Source: Paenibacillus graminis
GTDB taxonomy: Bacteria; Bacillota; Bacilli; Paenibacillales; Paenibacillaceae
NCBI RefSeq assembly: GCF_000758705.1
Contig: NZ_CP009287.1
Location: 496,001-560,000 of the forward strand
Length of the DNA stretch: 64,000 nt
Direction of reading: 5' to 3'
Part shown: piece by piece, positions 8,197-17,139 of the stretch
Layout of the letters: each line of letters starts with the position of its first letter
Numbering within the stretch: position 1 is the first letter of the stretch
Made by a program: the position numbers and the translations under genes
The notes under the pieces: model-generated
The model's input: the letters and a program-made list of their open reading frames with translations, nothing else
Databases searched by the model: none
What the model was told of the DNA's origin: nothing

Positions 8197-9714
8197 TTAC
8201 CTCTGCTCACCGGCCGGCTGCTGTTTTTTGCTGTGATCGGTAAGACGGTCGCCCGGCATCAGGAGGACAAAAACAAATCCCAGCACGGCCGGAACCAGCG
8301 CCCACAAAAAGGTATGGGCAATCGAGCCGGATAGCGCATTGGTGATTTTCTCCAGCACGGGGGCCGGAATCTGGGCTCTGGCTTCAGGAGTCAGGGCCGC
8401 GCGCGGATCACCGAACGACGAGGTGGCACCTGCGCCGAAGGCGTCACTTAGCCCATTCGTGAAGCTGTTGCGCTGAATAATGCCAAAAATCGTAATGCCG
8501 AGCGTCATGCCCAGCGACCGCATGAAGGTGCTGGTCGAAGTGGCGGAGCCCCGCTGGCGCATGTCGAAATGATGGATCGAGGACATGCTGAGCACGGAGA
8601 AGGAGAAGCCTACGCCAAAGCCTGTCAGCGCCATGAACATATTCAGCATTAGCCGGGAGGTATCCGGGGCCAGCGTGCTCAAAGAGAACACCCCGGCCAC
8701 AAAGCAAACAGCCGACAGCAGCATGATATTGCGGAAGCTGGTCTTGGTGGTCAGCAGTCCGCCGGTCTGGCTGCCGATTACGGTGCCGATCATCATCGGC
8801 ATTAGAATCAGGCCGGAGTTAGTAGCCGAGCCGCCGTATACCCCCTGCACGTAAATCGGGATGTAAACTGTGGCCACGATAAAGGCAGAGCCATAGAACA
8901 GCCCCAGGATACTGCTGGTGGCGAATAGCCGGTTGCGGAACATGGCGAAGGAAATGACCGCCTCAGGCGCCACCCGTTCAATGAACAGGAACGAAATCAG
9001 CAGCACAGCGAAGCCGCCGAACAAGCCGAGAATTTGCGCTGAATCCCAGGCATATTGATTGCCGCCCAGTTCCAGGGCAAACATCAGGCAGATCACTGCC
9101 CCTACCAGCGTGAAGGCGCCGCCCCAGTCAATGCGCTGCTTGGCGTGGGAGACGGATTCCTTGTAGGACAGGGTGATCAGAATAAAAGCAACAACGCCAA
9201 TGGGCAGATTGATATAGAACACCCACTGCCAGCCGACATAGTCAGTAATGTAAGCGCCGAGAAGAGGACCTACCACGCTGGAAATACCAAAGACAGCGCC
9301 GAAGAGTCCGGTCAGCTTGCCTCGTTTTTCCGGGGGATAGATATCGAACATAATGGTGAAGGCAATCGGCATAAGCGCACCTCCGCCAATCCCTTGAACC
9401 GCCCGGTAGATACTGAGCTGGGTGATGCTGTTTGCGGTTCCGCACAGGGCGGAGCCAACCAGGAATACAATCAGGCCAAAGATAAAAAACCGCTTCCGGC
9501 CATACATATCGGACAGCTTGCCGAAGATCGGCGTTCCGGCCATTACCATGACCATATAGGCCGAGGTCACCCAGACGATTTTATCGAGTCCGCCCAGATC
9601 GGAAACGATGGTGCCCATAGCTGAAGCTACAATGGTGTTGTCCATAGCGGACATAAGGATACCCAGCAGCAGGCCGACAACTACAAGCTTAAGGTTACTT
9701 TCTTTACTATTCAT
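8197..9714 (-). CDS. MFS multidrug exporter, DHA2 (EmrB/QacA) family
   Basis: A 505-residue transporter with about 14 hydrophobic segments. Diagnostic features are DNTIVASAMGTI in segment 1, GKLSDMYGRKRFFIFG between segments 2 and 3, and motif C in GAVFGISSVVGPLLGAYIT in segment 5. The family exports drugs and dyes by proton antiport. It is the first gene of an operon with padR. ATG 9714 follows AAGGAG. Substrate unknown. Confidence 0.92.
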   Translation of the reverse strand: MNSKESNLKLVVVGLLLGILMSAMDNTIVASAMGTIVSDLGGLDKIVWVTSAYMVMVMAGTPIFGKLSDMYGRKRFFIFGLIVFLVGSALCGTANSITQLSIYRAVQGIGGGALMPIAFTIMFDIYPPEKRGKLTGLFGAVFGISSVVGPLLGAYITDYVGWQWVFYINLPIGVVAFILITLSYKESVSHAKQRIDWGGAFTLVGAVICLMFALELGGNQYAWDSAQILGLFGGFAVLLISFLFIERVAPEAVISFAMFRNRLFATSSILGLFYGSAFIVATVYIPIYVQGVYGGSATNSGLILMPMMIGTVIGSQTGGLLTTKTSFRNIMLLSAVCFVAGVFSLSTLAPDTSRLMLNMFMALTGFGVGFSFSVLSMSSIHHFDMRQRGSATSTSTFMRSLGMTLGITIFGIIQRNSFTNGLSDAFGAGATSSFGDPRAALTPEARAQIPAPVLEKITNALSGSIAHTFLWALVPAVLGFVFVLLMPGDRLTDHSKKQQPAGEQR

Positions 9715-9848
9715 GCTTTGCAGACTCCTTCTGAAAAAGTTTCGTGAGCCTCATTATAGTCAAATTTGAATAGGGTGGCAAGCATTATTTTCTGAAAATT
9801 TTAACGGATTTTCTTCTGTCCAGATGTCTGTCAATCAGGGGGAAACAC

Positions 9849-9881
9849 AAAAAAACCGCCGCCCATAGGGAAGAACGGCAG
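9849..9881 (-). terminator. Intrinsic terminator of GGDEF/HD-GYP gene
   Basis: On the minus strand CTGCCGTTC pairs with GGGCGGCGG (including G-U pairs) and is followed by seven T. It lies about 46 bp after the stop codon. Confidence 0.75.
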
Positions 9882-9927
9882 TAGAACTAAGTATTCCAAT
9901 AATGCGGCGAAATCATAACCGCTTCTT

Positions 9928-11769
9928 CTAGATTGCCGTTTCGCTCCCGCACACCTCTCTTTTTTCAATATATCGGATGAAGAATTCGGTTAGCTCAGGA
10001 TCGAACTGGCTTCCGGCACAGGCACGCAGCTCAACAATGGCTTCTTTGAACGATTTGGTCGGCTGGTAGGGCCGTTCGGTGGTCATCGCGTCGAAGGAGT
10101 CGATAATGGTCAGCATGCGGCATAACCGGGGGATTTCTTCGCCTTTGAAGCCGTAGGGATAACCTTTGCCGTCATAACGTTCGTGATGCAGCTCGATATA
10201 GGGGGCCAAATCTCTGAATTTTTCGTTGGTCAGCGCCATTTCCTTGCCCCAGATAACATGCCATTTGACCATTTCCCATTCCTCCAGCGACAGCTTGTCC
10301 TTTTTATTGAGGATTCCCCAGGGAATCTCCAGCTTGCCGATGTCATGAATGAGTGCGCCAAGTGTAAACTGCCGTTTGGAGAGGGTGTCCAGATTCAGCA
10401 GCTCGCTGATGTCCACTGCATAGCGGAAGACGCGTTTGGAATGCTTGAAGGTCTCCAGATCCTTGTACATGAACAGGTTCAGCTGCTGCTCAATATCGCG
10501 GACGTCCTCGCTGAAATCAACATCCCGCTCCAGCGGCGACTGGCTGCCATAGGTATGAACGAGGTTTTTACCTTGTCTTTTGGCATAATAGAGCGCCTGG
10601 TCGGCATGGTCTACGAGCTCTGATTTGAAATGGACATCCGGCTGGTATGCGGCGATGCCGGCAGAGAAGGCCAGACAGCCCTGGGGAAAAATTTCACTCC
10701 CTTCAAAACGGGAATGGTTAAGGGTTTTGCGCAGGGACTCCATGAAGTTTTTGGCCGCTAGAGCATCATAGCCCGGCATCAAGAGTGTGAATTCTTCCCC
10801 GCCATAGCGGGACACAATAATGTTCGTGTTCTCCGTCTCCCTCTTCAGCAGCTCCGCCAAGAAAACGATCAGCCCGTCGCCCTTGAGATGGCCGAACTGA
10901 TCATTGTACTTTTTGAAATCATCGATATCGATCATTGCCAGGGAGAGGGCGGCGCCGCTGATCTTGGAGCTGCTCATCTCCTCTTCCAGCGCCAGCTCAA
11001 AATAACTATGGTTGAACAGCCCCGTTCGCGGGTCGCGGTTGGACCGTTCCTCAATATCACGGTACATGCTGAACAGCCGCTTGAAGGAATAGGAAATGAG
11101 AATGCTGAGGCACAGGAACAGTCCCAGGCCCACCATGTGATTATGGTACAGCAGAATCGTCAAGACCAGCGACAGCACCAGCGTACAGGCATAGGCGAGG
11201 ATGGTGTCAGTAAGCATTCCTTTGAGGGTATTGTACAGATTTTTGTGGTAAACAACGTAATAATAGAAGCCGATCAGCAGTGTGTTGAGAATAAAATATA
11301 CAGCCATAGCGCTTATATATGCTTCCAGGCGGCTGCTGAGCAGCGGCCCCTGGACACCCCCTAGCGCGGTAAAGACAATCGAAGCAGAAGCAACCATGAT
11401 GCAATAGACGGCAAAATTATTGAGGTGCTTCCACCACACCGTACTGCCCCATTCCAGGAGCAGCAGGACAAGGGAGCTAAGCAGCAGTACCATAAGGGTG
11501 AACGAGAGGCCAAAAATAAAAATGCAGGCTAAATAAACGGAGGAGTCGAGTGACAGTCCGTTTCCTTGTGGAGGAAGCTGAAAGGTGAAGACGGTCAGGA
11601 TCACTGCCGCTCCCGCCATGGCGGTAATCCAGCCCCAGGCGGAAGATGAGAAATGCAGAAAAGAACCTCCACCGTAAATAACAAACAAGCCTAGCCCGAT
11701 CAAGCATATGATAAAGGAGTACAAGTGTCCCCTGTTGTGCAAGAAGCTGCTGTTTATCCGTCGGAACAA
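9928..11769 (-). CDS. Membrane GGDEF and HD-GYP domain protein (c-di-GMP turnover)
   Basis: A 613-residue protein with about eight N-terminal membrane segments (residues 15-230), a GGDEF domain (about 245-400; active-site form RYGGEEF) and a C-terminal HD-GYP domain (about 430-600; HDIGK and HHERYDGKGYP present). Both catalytic signatures look intact, so it could make and degrade c-di-GMP; the RxxD inhibitory site before GGEEF is missing. The membrane part resembles no sensor domain I can name. The start is TTG after GAGGAGGGG. The gene stands alone between a terminator and the csoR promoter. A link to the matrix operon at 1-2546 is possible only by analogy. Confidence 0.9.
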   Translation of the reverse strand: MFRRINSSFLHNRGHLYSFIICLIGLGLFVIYGGGSFLHFSSSAWGWITAMAGAAVILTVFTFQLPPQGNGLSLDSSVYLACIFIFGLSFTLMVLLLSSLVLLLLEWGSTVWWKHLNNFAVYCIMVASASIVFTALGGVQGPLLSSRLEAYISAMAVYFILNTLLIGFYYYVVYHKNLYNTLKGMLTDTILAYACTLVLSLVLTILLYHNHMVGLGLFLCLSILISYSFKRLFSMYRDIEERSNRDPRTGLFNHSYFELALEEEMSSSKISGAALSLAMIDIDDFKKYNDQFGHLKGDGLIVFLAELLKRETENTNIIVSRYGGEEFTLLMPGYDALAAKNFMESLRKTLNHSRFEGSEIFPQGCLAFSAGIAAYQPDVHFKSELVDHADQALYYAKRQGKNLVHTYGSQSPLERDVDFSEDVRDIEQQLNLFMYKDLETFKHSKRVFRYAVDISELLNLDTLSKRQFTLGALIHDIGKLEIPWGILNKKDKLSLEEWEMVKWHVIWGKEMALTNEKFRDLAPYIELHHERYDGKGYPYGFKGEEIPRLCRMLTIIDSFDAMTTERPYQPTKSFKEAIVELRACAGSQFDPELTEFFIRYIEKREVCGSETAI

Positions 11770-11918
11770 CGCTGCCCCTCCTCTGCGTTCGTAATAGAGT
11801 AGTATGCCGGGTTCAAAGGAGCCTTTAAGTATACATTCGCTTTCTGATAGGAAACTCCTGCTAAATCATGACAAATGTAGTGGATGTCCGGGAAAGTGCG
11901 GAAAACAAAACGAAGGTA

Positions 11919-11948
11919 TTGACATACCCATGGGGGGTATATTATATT
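11919..11948 (+). promoter_or_regulatory. csoR promoter with CsoR operator
   Basis: A consensus -35 TTGACA (11919-11924) and a -10 TATATT or TTATAT (11942-11948) flank ATACCCATGGGGGGTAT (11924-11940), which has the ATACCC/GGGTAT form of CsoR operators. Binding in the spacer would block RNA polymerase until Cu(I) releases CsoR. Confidence 0.75.
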
Positions 11949-11970
11949 GATATTGAGGAGGCTGATTCCT

Positions 11971-12318
11971 GTGTCTACTAATGAGAAAGAGCACGCTGGG
12001 CATTCCTGCGGAGACGATTGTCATACTTCTGCCCCCGGCGTACGCAAAAGTCACCATTCAGCGGAATTCAAGAGCGGGCTTACCACCCGGCTCAACCGGA
12101 TCGAGGGCCAGATCCGCGGCGTCAAGGGCATGATCGAGCGGGATACTTACTGCGATGATGTGCTCAACCAGCTGGCGGCGGTCCAGGCTGCGCTGAACAG
12201 CGTCGGCAAGCTGCTGCTTGAAGGGCACATGAAGAGCTGTATTATTGAGCGGATCGAGGCCGGAGAACATGAGGTGATCGACGAACTGCTGGTCACGGTC
12301 AACAAGCTGATGAAATAA
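11971..12318 (+). CDS. csoR: Copper-sensing repressor CsoR
   Basis: A 115-residue four-helix DUF156-family repressor. The Cu(I) ligands Cys61 (DTYCDD), His86 and Cys90 (EGHMKSC) are present, which separates CsoR from the related RcnR and FrmR. The N-terminal 30 residues are His/Cys-rich (EHAGHSCGDDCH, SHH), an extension that may also bind metal. The start is GTG 11971, ten bases after GAGGAGG; an in-frame ATG at 11947 lies in the -10 region and cannot be used. It is followed by copZ and copA. Confidence 0.93.
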   Translation: MSTNEKEHAGHSCGDDCHTSAPGVRKSHHSAEFKSGLTTRLNRIEGQIRGVKGMIERDTYCDDVLNQLAAVQAALNSVGKLLLEGHMKSCIIERIEAGEHEVIDELLVTVNKLMK

Positions 12319-12416
12319 ATGTATACGCTAATCATACTTAAGCAGATGCTTCCGAGGCCAGTTTTGTACGAAGTAAATTCAGGAAGCACCCATAAAAATT
12401 TTAGGAGGGTTTATAA

Positions 12417-12617
12417 ATGTCTAATGTAACGTTGAATGTAGAAGGAATGTCCTGCGGTCATTGTGTCAGTGCGGTAGAGAAGGCGGTAAGCGGTGTGGGC
12501 GCCGCTGCGAAGGTGGATCTGCAGGCCAAGACCGTAGCTGTGGATTATGATGAGAACAAAGTGAGCCTCAGCACGATCAAAGCGGCCATTGAAGACCAGG
12601 GCTATGATGTAGTCTAA
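12417..12617 (+). CDS. copZ: Copper chaperone CopZ
   Basis: A 66-residue HMA-domain protein with the Cu(I) motif GMSCGHC near residue 10. It carries Cu(I) in the cytosol and hands it to CopA. A strong TTAGGAGGG site precedes ATG. It lies 98 bp after csoR and 113 bp before copA. Confidence 0.93.
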   Translation: MSNVTLNVEGMSCGHCVSAVEKAVSGVGAAAKVDLQAKTVAVDYDENKVSLSTIKAAIEDQGYDVV

Positions 12618-12699
12618 TTGGAATTGCACATATAAGGGCTTGGAGCGGGGAATCCTTGTGATTTCAGAGGCGCCAATGCCCTTTCTTCTACAAAAAATT

Positions 12700-12716
12700 A
12701 TACCCCATAGGGGTAT
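12700..12716. promoter_or_regulatory. Second CsoR operator, between copZ and copA
   Basis: ATACCCCATAGGGGTAT has two perfect 7-bp arms and is closer to the CsoR consensus than the site before csoR. It ends 13 bp before the copA start. I see no convincing -35 near it, so it may act as a roadblock or control a weak internal promoter. Confidence 0.65.
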
Positions 12717-12729
12717 GGAGGTGGAGAAC

Positions 12730-15183
12730 ATGGAAAAGACAGCGGAAACCTCACTGCAGCAGACCACACTGCAGATTACGGGGATGACCTGTTCGGCTTG
12801 CGCAGCACGGATTGAAAAGGGGCTCTCCCGTATGGAGGGAGTGTCAAAGGCCAATGTAAATCTGGCGCTGGAGCAGGCGACCGTCGGCTATGACCCTGCT
12901 GTTGCAGGCGTACCGCAGATTGAGGAGAAGATCCGTTCGCTGGGCTATGATACCCGTAAGGAATCGGCGGATTTTGATATTTCGGGCATGACCTGTGCGG
13001 CTTGCTCCGCGCGGATTGAGAAGGTGCTGGGACGCACGCCCGGCATTGCGGCAGTGAATGTGAATCTGGCGCTGGAAACGGCGCATGTGGAGTACGCGCC
13101 AGGGAACATTGGCGTATCCGAGATTATGGAGAAGGTCAGCAGCATCGGTTACAAGGCAACACTGAAGCAGGACCGCAAGGAGCAAGCCGATCAGCGCGGG
13201 CAGGAGATTCAGCGCAAGCGGAATAAGTGGATTATTTCTGCAATTCTCTCGTTCCCGCTGCTCTGGGCGATGGCAGGCCACTTCTCCTTCACGGACTGGA
13301 TCTGGACGCCGGAGCTGCTGATGAACCCTTGGTTCCAACTGGTGCTGGCTACACCAGTGCAGTTCATCATCGGCTGGCAATTCTATGTCAGAGCCTATAA
13401 AGCGTTGAGGAACGGCAGCGCCAATATGGATGTCCTGGTAGTGCTAGGCACCTCAGCAGCCTTTTTCTACAGTCTGTATCTGACAATAGACTCCTTGAGC
13501 ATGAGCGGTATGAGTCATACGGTAGACATGTATTATGAGACCAGTGCTATTCTGATTACGCTGATTCTTGTCGGCAAATGGTTCGAAGCCCTGGCGAAAG
13601 GCCGTTCCTCCGATGCGATCCGCAGCCTGATGGGGCTGCAGGCCAAGACCGCGCTGGTCGTTCGTGACGGTGCCGAGCTCAGCATCCCGGTGGAGGAAGT
13701 TATTCCGGGCGACCTCGTGCTGGTGAAGCCGGGAACGAAGGTCCCCGTCGACGGGGAGGTTGTCGAAGGGTTGTCCTCCGTGGATGAATCCATGCTGACC
13801 GGGGAGAGCATCCCGGTGGAGAAGAAACCGGGGGACAGTGTAATCGGAGCTACACTGAACAAAAACGGCATGCTGCGGATCAAAGCGCGCAAGGTAGGCC
13901 GCGATACCGCGCTTGCACAAATCATTAGAGTCGTAGAGGAAGCCCAGGGCTCCAAAGCGCCGATTCAGCGGATCGCTGATGTGATTTCCGGCATCTTTGT
14001 GCCGATTGTCGTGGGGATTGCCGCTGTCACCTTTGTGATCTGGTACATTTGGGGCGCTCCCGGCCAGTTCGCCGAGGCGCTGGAGAAAGCCATTGCCGTG
14101 CTGGTCATTGCCTGCCCGTGTGCGCTCGGTCTGGCTACGCCGACCTCGATTATGGCCGGTTCGGGGCGTGCGGCTGAATTCGGGATTTTGTTCAAAGGCG
14201 GGGAGCATCTGGAAGCGGCTCAGGGAATTCAGGTGGTCGTGCTGGATAAGACAGGTACCGTTACGAGCGGCAAGCCGGTGCTGACGGATATTCTGACGAC
14301 CACCGGCATTGCAGCACATGGCAGAGAAGCCGCAGAGAACCGCCTGCTGGCCCTTACAGCGGCTGCTGAGAAGCTCTCGGAGCATCCGCTGGCTGATGCG
14401 ATTGTCGCCGGTGCTGCCGCCAGAGGTCTTGAACTGCCGGAAGCCGGGGAGTTCCAGGCCGTACCGGGCCGCGGGATTACCGCAGTTGTCGGCGGACAGA
14501 CCGTAAGCGTAGGCACCCGCAGAATGATGGAGGAAGGCGGTTTAGAGCCTGGTTTATGGGCCCCCCTCATGACGAAGCTGGAGCAGGAAGGCAAAACTGC
14601 GATGCTTGTGTCCGTGGAAGGCGTGATCGCCGGGGTAGTAGCGGTGGCCGACACCATCAAGGAAACCTCGCGGGCAGCGGTAGCCAAGCTGCATGACATG
14701 GGCATTGAAGTGGTGATGATTACTGGAGACAACCAGATCACCGCCCAGGCCATTGCGGAGCAGGCCGGTATCCGTAAAGTGCTGGCCGAGGTGCTGCCGG
14801 AGGGCAAGGCTGCGGAGATCCGCAGGCTGCAGAGCAGCGGCGTCAAGGTAGCCATGGTCGGCGACGGCATCAACGATGCGCCTGCCCTGGCGATAGCAGA
14901 TACCGGGATGGCCATTGGCACCGGTACCGACGTCGCGATGGAAGCGGCGGACATCACGCTGATGCGCGGTGACCTCATGAGCATCCCGGATGCGGTCATG
15001 ATGAGCCGCAAAACGATGCGGAACATCAAGCAGAATCTGTTCTGGGCGCTTGCCTACAATACGATTGGCATCCCGATCGCCGCTCTGGGTTTCCTGGCCC
15101 CATGGCTGGCCGGGGCAGCGATGGCCTTCAGCTCTGTCTCGGTAGTCCTGAACGCGCTGCGGCTGCAGCGGGTGAAGCTGTAA
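12730..15183 (+). CDS. copA: Copper-exporting P1B-type ATPase CopA
   Basis: An 817-residue P-type ATPase with two N-terminal HMA domains ([14 protein letters not shown], then [14 protein letters not shown]), the membrane CPC motif ([13 protein letters not shown]), phosphorylation site DKTGT and hinge [15 protein letters not shown] is also present. This is the P1B-1 pattern for Cu(I)/Ag(I) export from the cytosol. The frame is open from 12640, but ATG 12730 follows GGAGGTGG and fits the family, while the extension spans the CsoR operator. It works with copZ and csoR. Confidence 0.95.
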   Translation: MEKTAETSLQQTTLQITGMTCSACAARIEKGLSRMEGVSKANVNLALEQATVGYDPAVAGVPQIEEKIRSLGYDTRKESADFDISGMTCAACSARIEKVLGRTPGIAAVNVNLALETAHVEYAPGNIGVSEIMEKVSSIGYKATLKQDRKEQADQRGQEIQRKRNKWIISAILSFPLLWAMAGHFSFTDWIWTPELLMNPWFQLVLATPVQFIIGWQFYVRAYKALRNGSANMDVLVVLGTSAAFFYSLYLTIDSLSMSGMSHTVDMYYETSAILITLILVGKWFEALAKGRSSDAIRSLMGLQAKTALVVRDGAELSIPVEEVIPGDLVLVKPGTKVPVDGEVVEGLSSVDESMLTGESIPVEKKPGDSVIGATLNKNGMLRIKARKVGRDTALAQIIRVVEEAQGSKAPIQRIADVISGIFVPIVVGIAAVTFVIWYIWGAPGQFAEALEKAIAVLVIACPCALGLATPTSIMAGSGRAAEFGILFKGGEHLEAAQGIQVVVLDKTGTVTSGKPVLTDILTTTGIAAHGREAAENRLLALTAAAEKLSEHPLADAIVAGAAARGLELPEAGEFQAVPGRGITAVVGGQTVSVGTRRMMEEGGLEPGLWAPLMTKLEQEGKTAMLVSVEGVIAGVVAVADTIKETSRAAVAKLHDMGIEVVMITGDNQITAQAIAEQAGIRKVLAEVLPEGKAAEIRRLQSSGVKVAMVGDGINDAPALAIADTGMAIGTGTDVAMEAADITLMRGDLMSIPDAVMMSRKTMRNIKQNLFWALAYNTIGIPIAALGFLAPWLAGAAMAFSSVSVVLNALRLQRVKL

Positions 15184-15195
15184 TTAGAATAAGCA

Positions 15196-15232
15196 CGCCA
15201 AGTCTCCTGTCTTACGGGGCTTGGCTTTTTTT
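15196..15232 (+). terminator. Intrinsic terminator of copA
   Basis: GCCAAG and CTTGGC enclose a partly paired stem and are followed by seven T, 13 bp after the copA stop. Confidence 0.8.
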
Positions 15233-15357
15233 ATGGGTTAAGAATTGATTATACAATGCCAAAAACATGGATTTCCAAGCTTCAGCTAAAATGCTGAATG
15301 ATGCTGAATACGGCGCAATGATGCTGAATGACCTGCGAAGAAACAGGTGGGCAAGCG

Positions 15358-15543
15358 CTAGTTGGAAAAAGGGAACCTATTTCCCCAAAAAATCATCAAT
15401 CGTGAGTTTTAAGTGGAAAAAGGAAACTTAATTGGGCTATATTTCTCTATTTAAGGCGAAATGAGCTGGATTAGTTGACCTTTTTCCACTTAGCCTGCAT
15501 GCCAAGGTAGTTTCGAGCACATTAGTTTACCTTTTTCCACTTG
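15358..15543. repeat. Intergenic four-module dyad element, copy 2
   Basis: Forward modules at 15358 (TAGTTGGAAAAAGGGAACC) and 15409 (AAGTGGAAAAAGGAAACTTA), inverted modules at 15469 (TAGTTGACCTTTTTCCACTT) and 15521 (TAGTTTACCTTTTTCCACTT). Complete copy, 186 bp. The 60 bp before it hold three short direct repeats of ATGCTGAAT. No intact gene is present in the spacer after copA. Confidence 0.85.
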
Positions 15544-15668
15544 GATTGCCGCAGGGTTCGGGTAGAGGGTGCTCCAGGCAACGCTGAACGGAGATCCCTA
15601 AAAGCTAAGTTTTCCATTAAAGGCCGCGTACCCGATTTACTCTGAATGTTCCATGCTTTCCAGGTAAT

Positions 15669-15884
15669 ATGAAGGTTAGACTCGATCCATGTCCCGATTT
15701 CAGGAGCGTAAGTGTTATAAAAACAGCCAACTCTCCGGCGGTTAACAACAGCCAGGATGCGCAGTATCTGGAATGGACAGATTCCCCAACCAAGATAAGT
15801 TATACTATCTATGTCTCCGGAGGGAAGATTACAAAGGAGGCCCTGGTATCACTTGCTGAGCAGATTATCACCGGGCAATCGTAA
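15669..15884 (+). pseudogene. Probable fragment of a DUF4367-type lipoprotein gene
   Basis: The 71 codons end in YLEWTDSPTKISYTIYVSGG and KITKEALVSLAEQIITG, which resemble the C-terminal end of DUF4367 proteins (usually over 200 residues, lipoprotein or anti-sigma associated). No ribosome binding site precedes the ATG and no N-terminal part is recognisable upstream, where a repeat element sits. I read it as a decayed 3' remnant; a small real gene cannot be excluded. Confidence 0.4.
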
Positions 15885-15896
15885 CCCGCAATTATC

Positions 15897-15946
15897 GGAA
15901 AAGAGTTGTTCCGCAGACGGGAAGGATGCGGGACAACTCTTTTTAT
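15897..15946. terminator. Bidirectional intrinsic terminator
   Basis: AAAAGAGTTGTTCCGC pairs with GCGGGACAACTCTTTTT. It can end transcripts from both sides, including the EamA gene. Confidence 0.75.
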
Positions 15947-15982
15947 TGGATATTCATGCGCATCTGCTCATCAAGCAGCTTC

Positions 15983-16936
15983 TCACCTGCTTAAAGGCTC
16001 CGTCCGATCAGCGCCGGGTTTAGCTTTTGCTTTTTTCCGGCCCAGCAGGTTTGTGCCAACTACGCCTGCTATAATCAGGAACGAGCCGATCCAGTGATAC
16101 ACTGTGATCTCTTCCCCGAGAAAGAGGGCTCCGGCTGCAATGGAGACGATCGTCGAGAGATTGGTGAACACACTCATAAGGGAAGCTTCAATTTTGGACA
16201 AAATATAGGTGGAGGTCAGGGTGGTGACAAGGGATGCTATGACCCCCAGGTATACAGCGGACAGGATAAAGGTGCCGCTCTTGAGCGGGCTTAGGAAATC
16301 GCTGAACGTTCCGCCGGCCGCATGTCCGGTGAGCGAAATGATCAGGAAGGTGGCGAAGCCAATCCCCATCATCAGGTAGCTGAGCTCAGCGGGGCTGAAG
16401 TGCCTGGAGAGCGAACGGGCCAGCACGCTGTACCCGGCAAAAGCCAGACAGGTCATGAACAACAGCACAATCCCGGTCATATTGGACAGCTGAATGCTGC
16501 TCCCTTTCATCACGAAGATAAATACAACGCCAAATACAGACAGGAAAATACATAGCTTTTGCAGCAGAGTCGTCGTTTCCTTCAAGAAAATAGAGGCGAT
16601 GATCATCGTCACGACGGGAGTAAACGAATAAAGAATTCCTCCCTCGGCAGAGGTGGCATGCTGGAGTCCGAATACCTGAAGGGTGAAAAATCCGAGCGGG
16701 TACATGGCTGCCAGCAGCAGCGCCCGGCCAATGGGCTTGCCGCGGTAGGAGACTTTGACCCAGCCGAGAGCGACCGGGACCGACATCACTGCAAATGAGG
16801 CAGCGAAGCGGTAGGTTAGTGTGTCTAGCGGTCCGGCATGGCCGAGTGCCACTTTGGTAAACAAAAATGAGAATCCGATAATAACCGCATTGAGCACGGC
16901 AAAGGCATAAGCCAGCTTGAGTCCTTGTTTCTGCAT
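15983..16936 (-). CDS. EamA/DMT-superfamily transporter
   Basis: A 317-residue membrane protein with ten hydrophobic segments in two EamA repeats (about 8-140 and 155-300) and a basic C-terminal tail (GRKKAKAKPG). DMT exporters of this type move amino acids or other small metabolites. The gene is divergent from a MocR-type regulator, a common arrangement in which the regulator controls the transporter. ATG follows AAAAGGGAG. Substrate unknown. Confidence 0.9.
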   Translation of the reverse strand: MQKQGLKLAYAFAVLNAVIIGFSFLFTKVALGHAGPLDTLTYRFAASFAVMSVPVALGWVKVSYRGKPIGRALLLAAMYPLGFFTLQVFGLQHATSAEGGILYSFTPVVTMIIASIFLKETTTLLQKLCIFLSVFGVVFIFVMKGSSIQLSNMTGIVLLFMTCLAFAGYSVLARSLSRHFSPAELSYLMMGIGFATFLIISLTGHAAGGTFSDFLSPLKSGTFILSAVYLGVIASLVTTLTSTYILSKIEASLMSVFTNLSTIVSIAAGALFLGEEITVYHWIGSFLIIAGVVGTNLLGRKKAKAKPGADRTEPLSR

Positions 16937-17040
16937 AGGTGCATCTCCCTTTTGTGAACATGACAGGATCGTATAAACGTCTTATCTGTTATTTAAAATT
17001 AAAGGGAAATCCGCAGCCCAACAATATCTGTTTTTCGCTA

Positions 17041-17074
17041 CTGTACCGATACAGTTTCCTGATTCCTGTATAAT
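17041..17074. promoter_or_regulatory. Promoter region between EamA and MocR genes
   Basis: A consensus -10 TATAAT (17069-17074) for the regulator gene lies after the palindrome CTGTACCGATACAG (17041-17054), with a further CTGTA at 17066. No good -35 is present, which fits activator or autoregulator binding at the palindrome. Confidence 0.45.
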
Positions 17075-17139
17075 GAATGAACAAGAACAATGATAATATG
17101 AACAGCAAATCCTAAGCTGAAGGCGAGGTGAGGCGTACC

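Noticed and set aside
12640..12729. Upstream extension of CopA by 30 residues
   Set aside because: It covers the CsoR operator and is not part of the family; ATG 12730 has a good ribosome binding site.
13453..15029. Long leftward frames inside copA
   Set aside because: They are antisense frames of a GC-rich gene with complete P-type ATPase motifs on the other strand.
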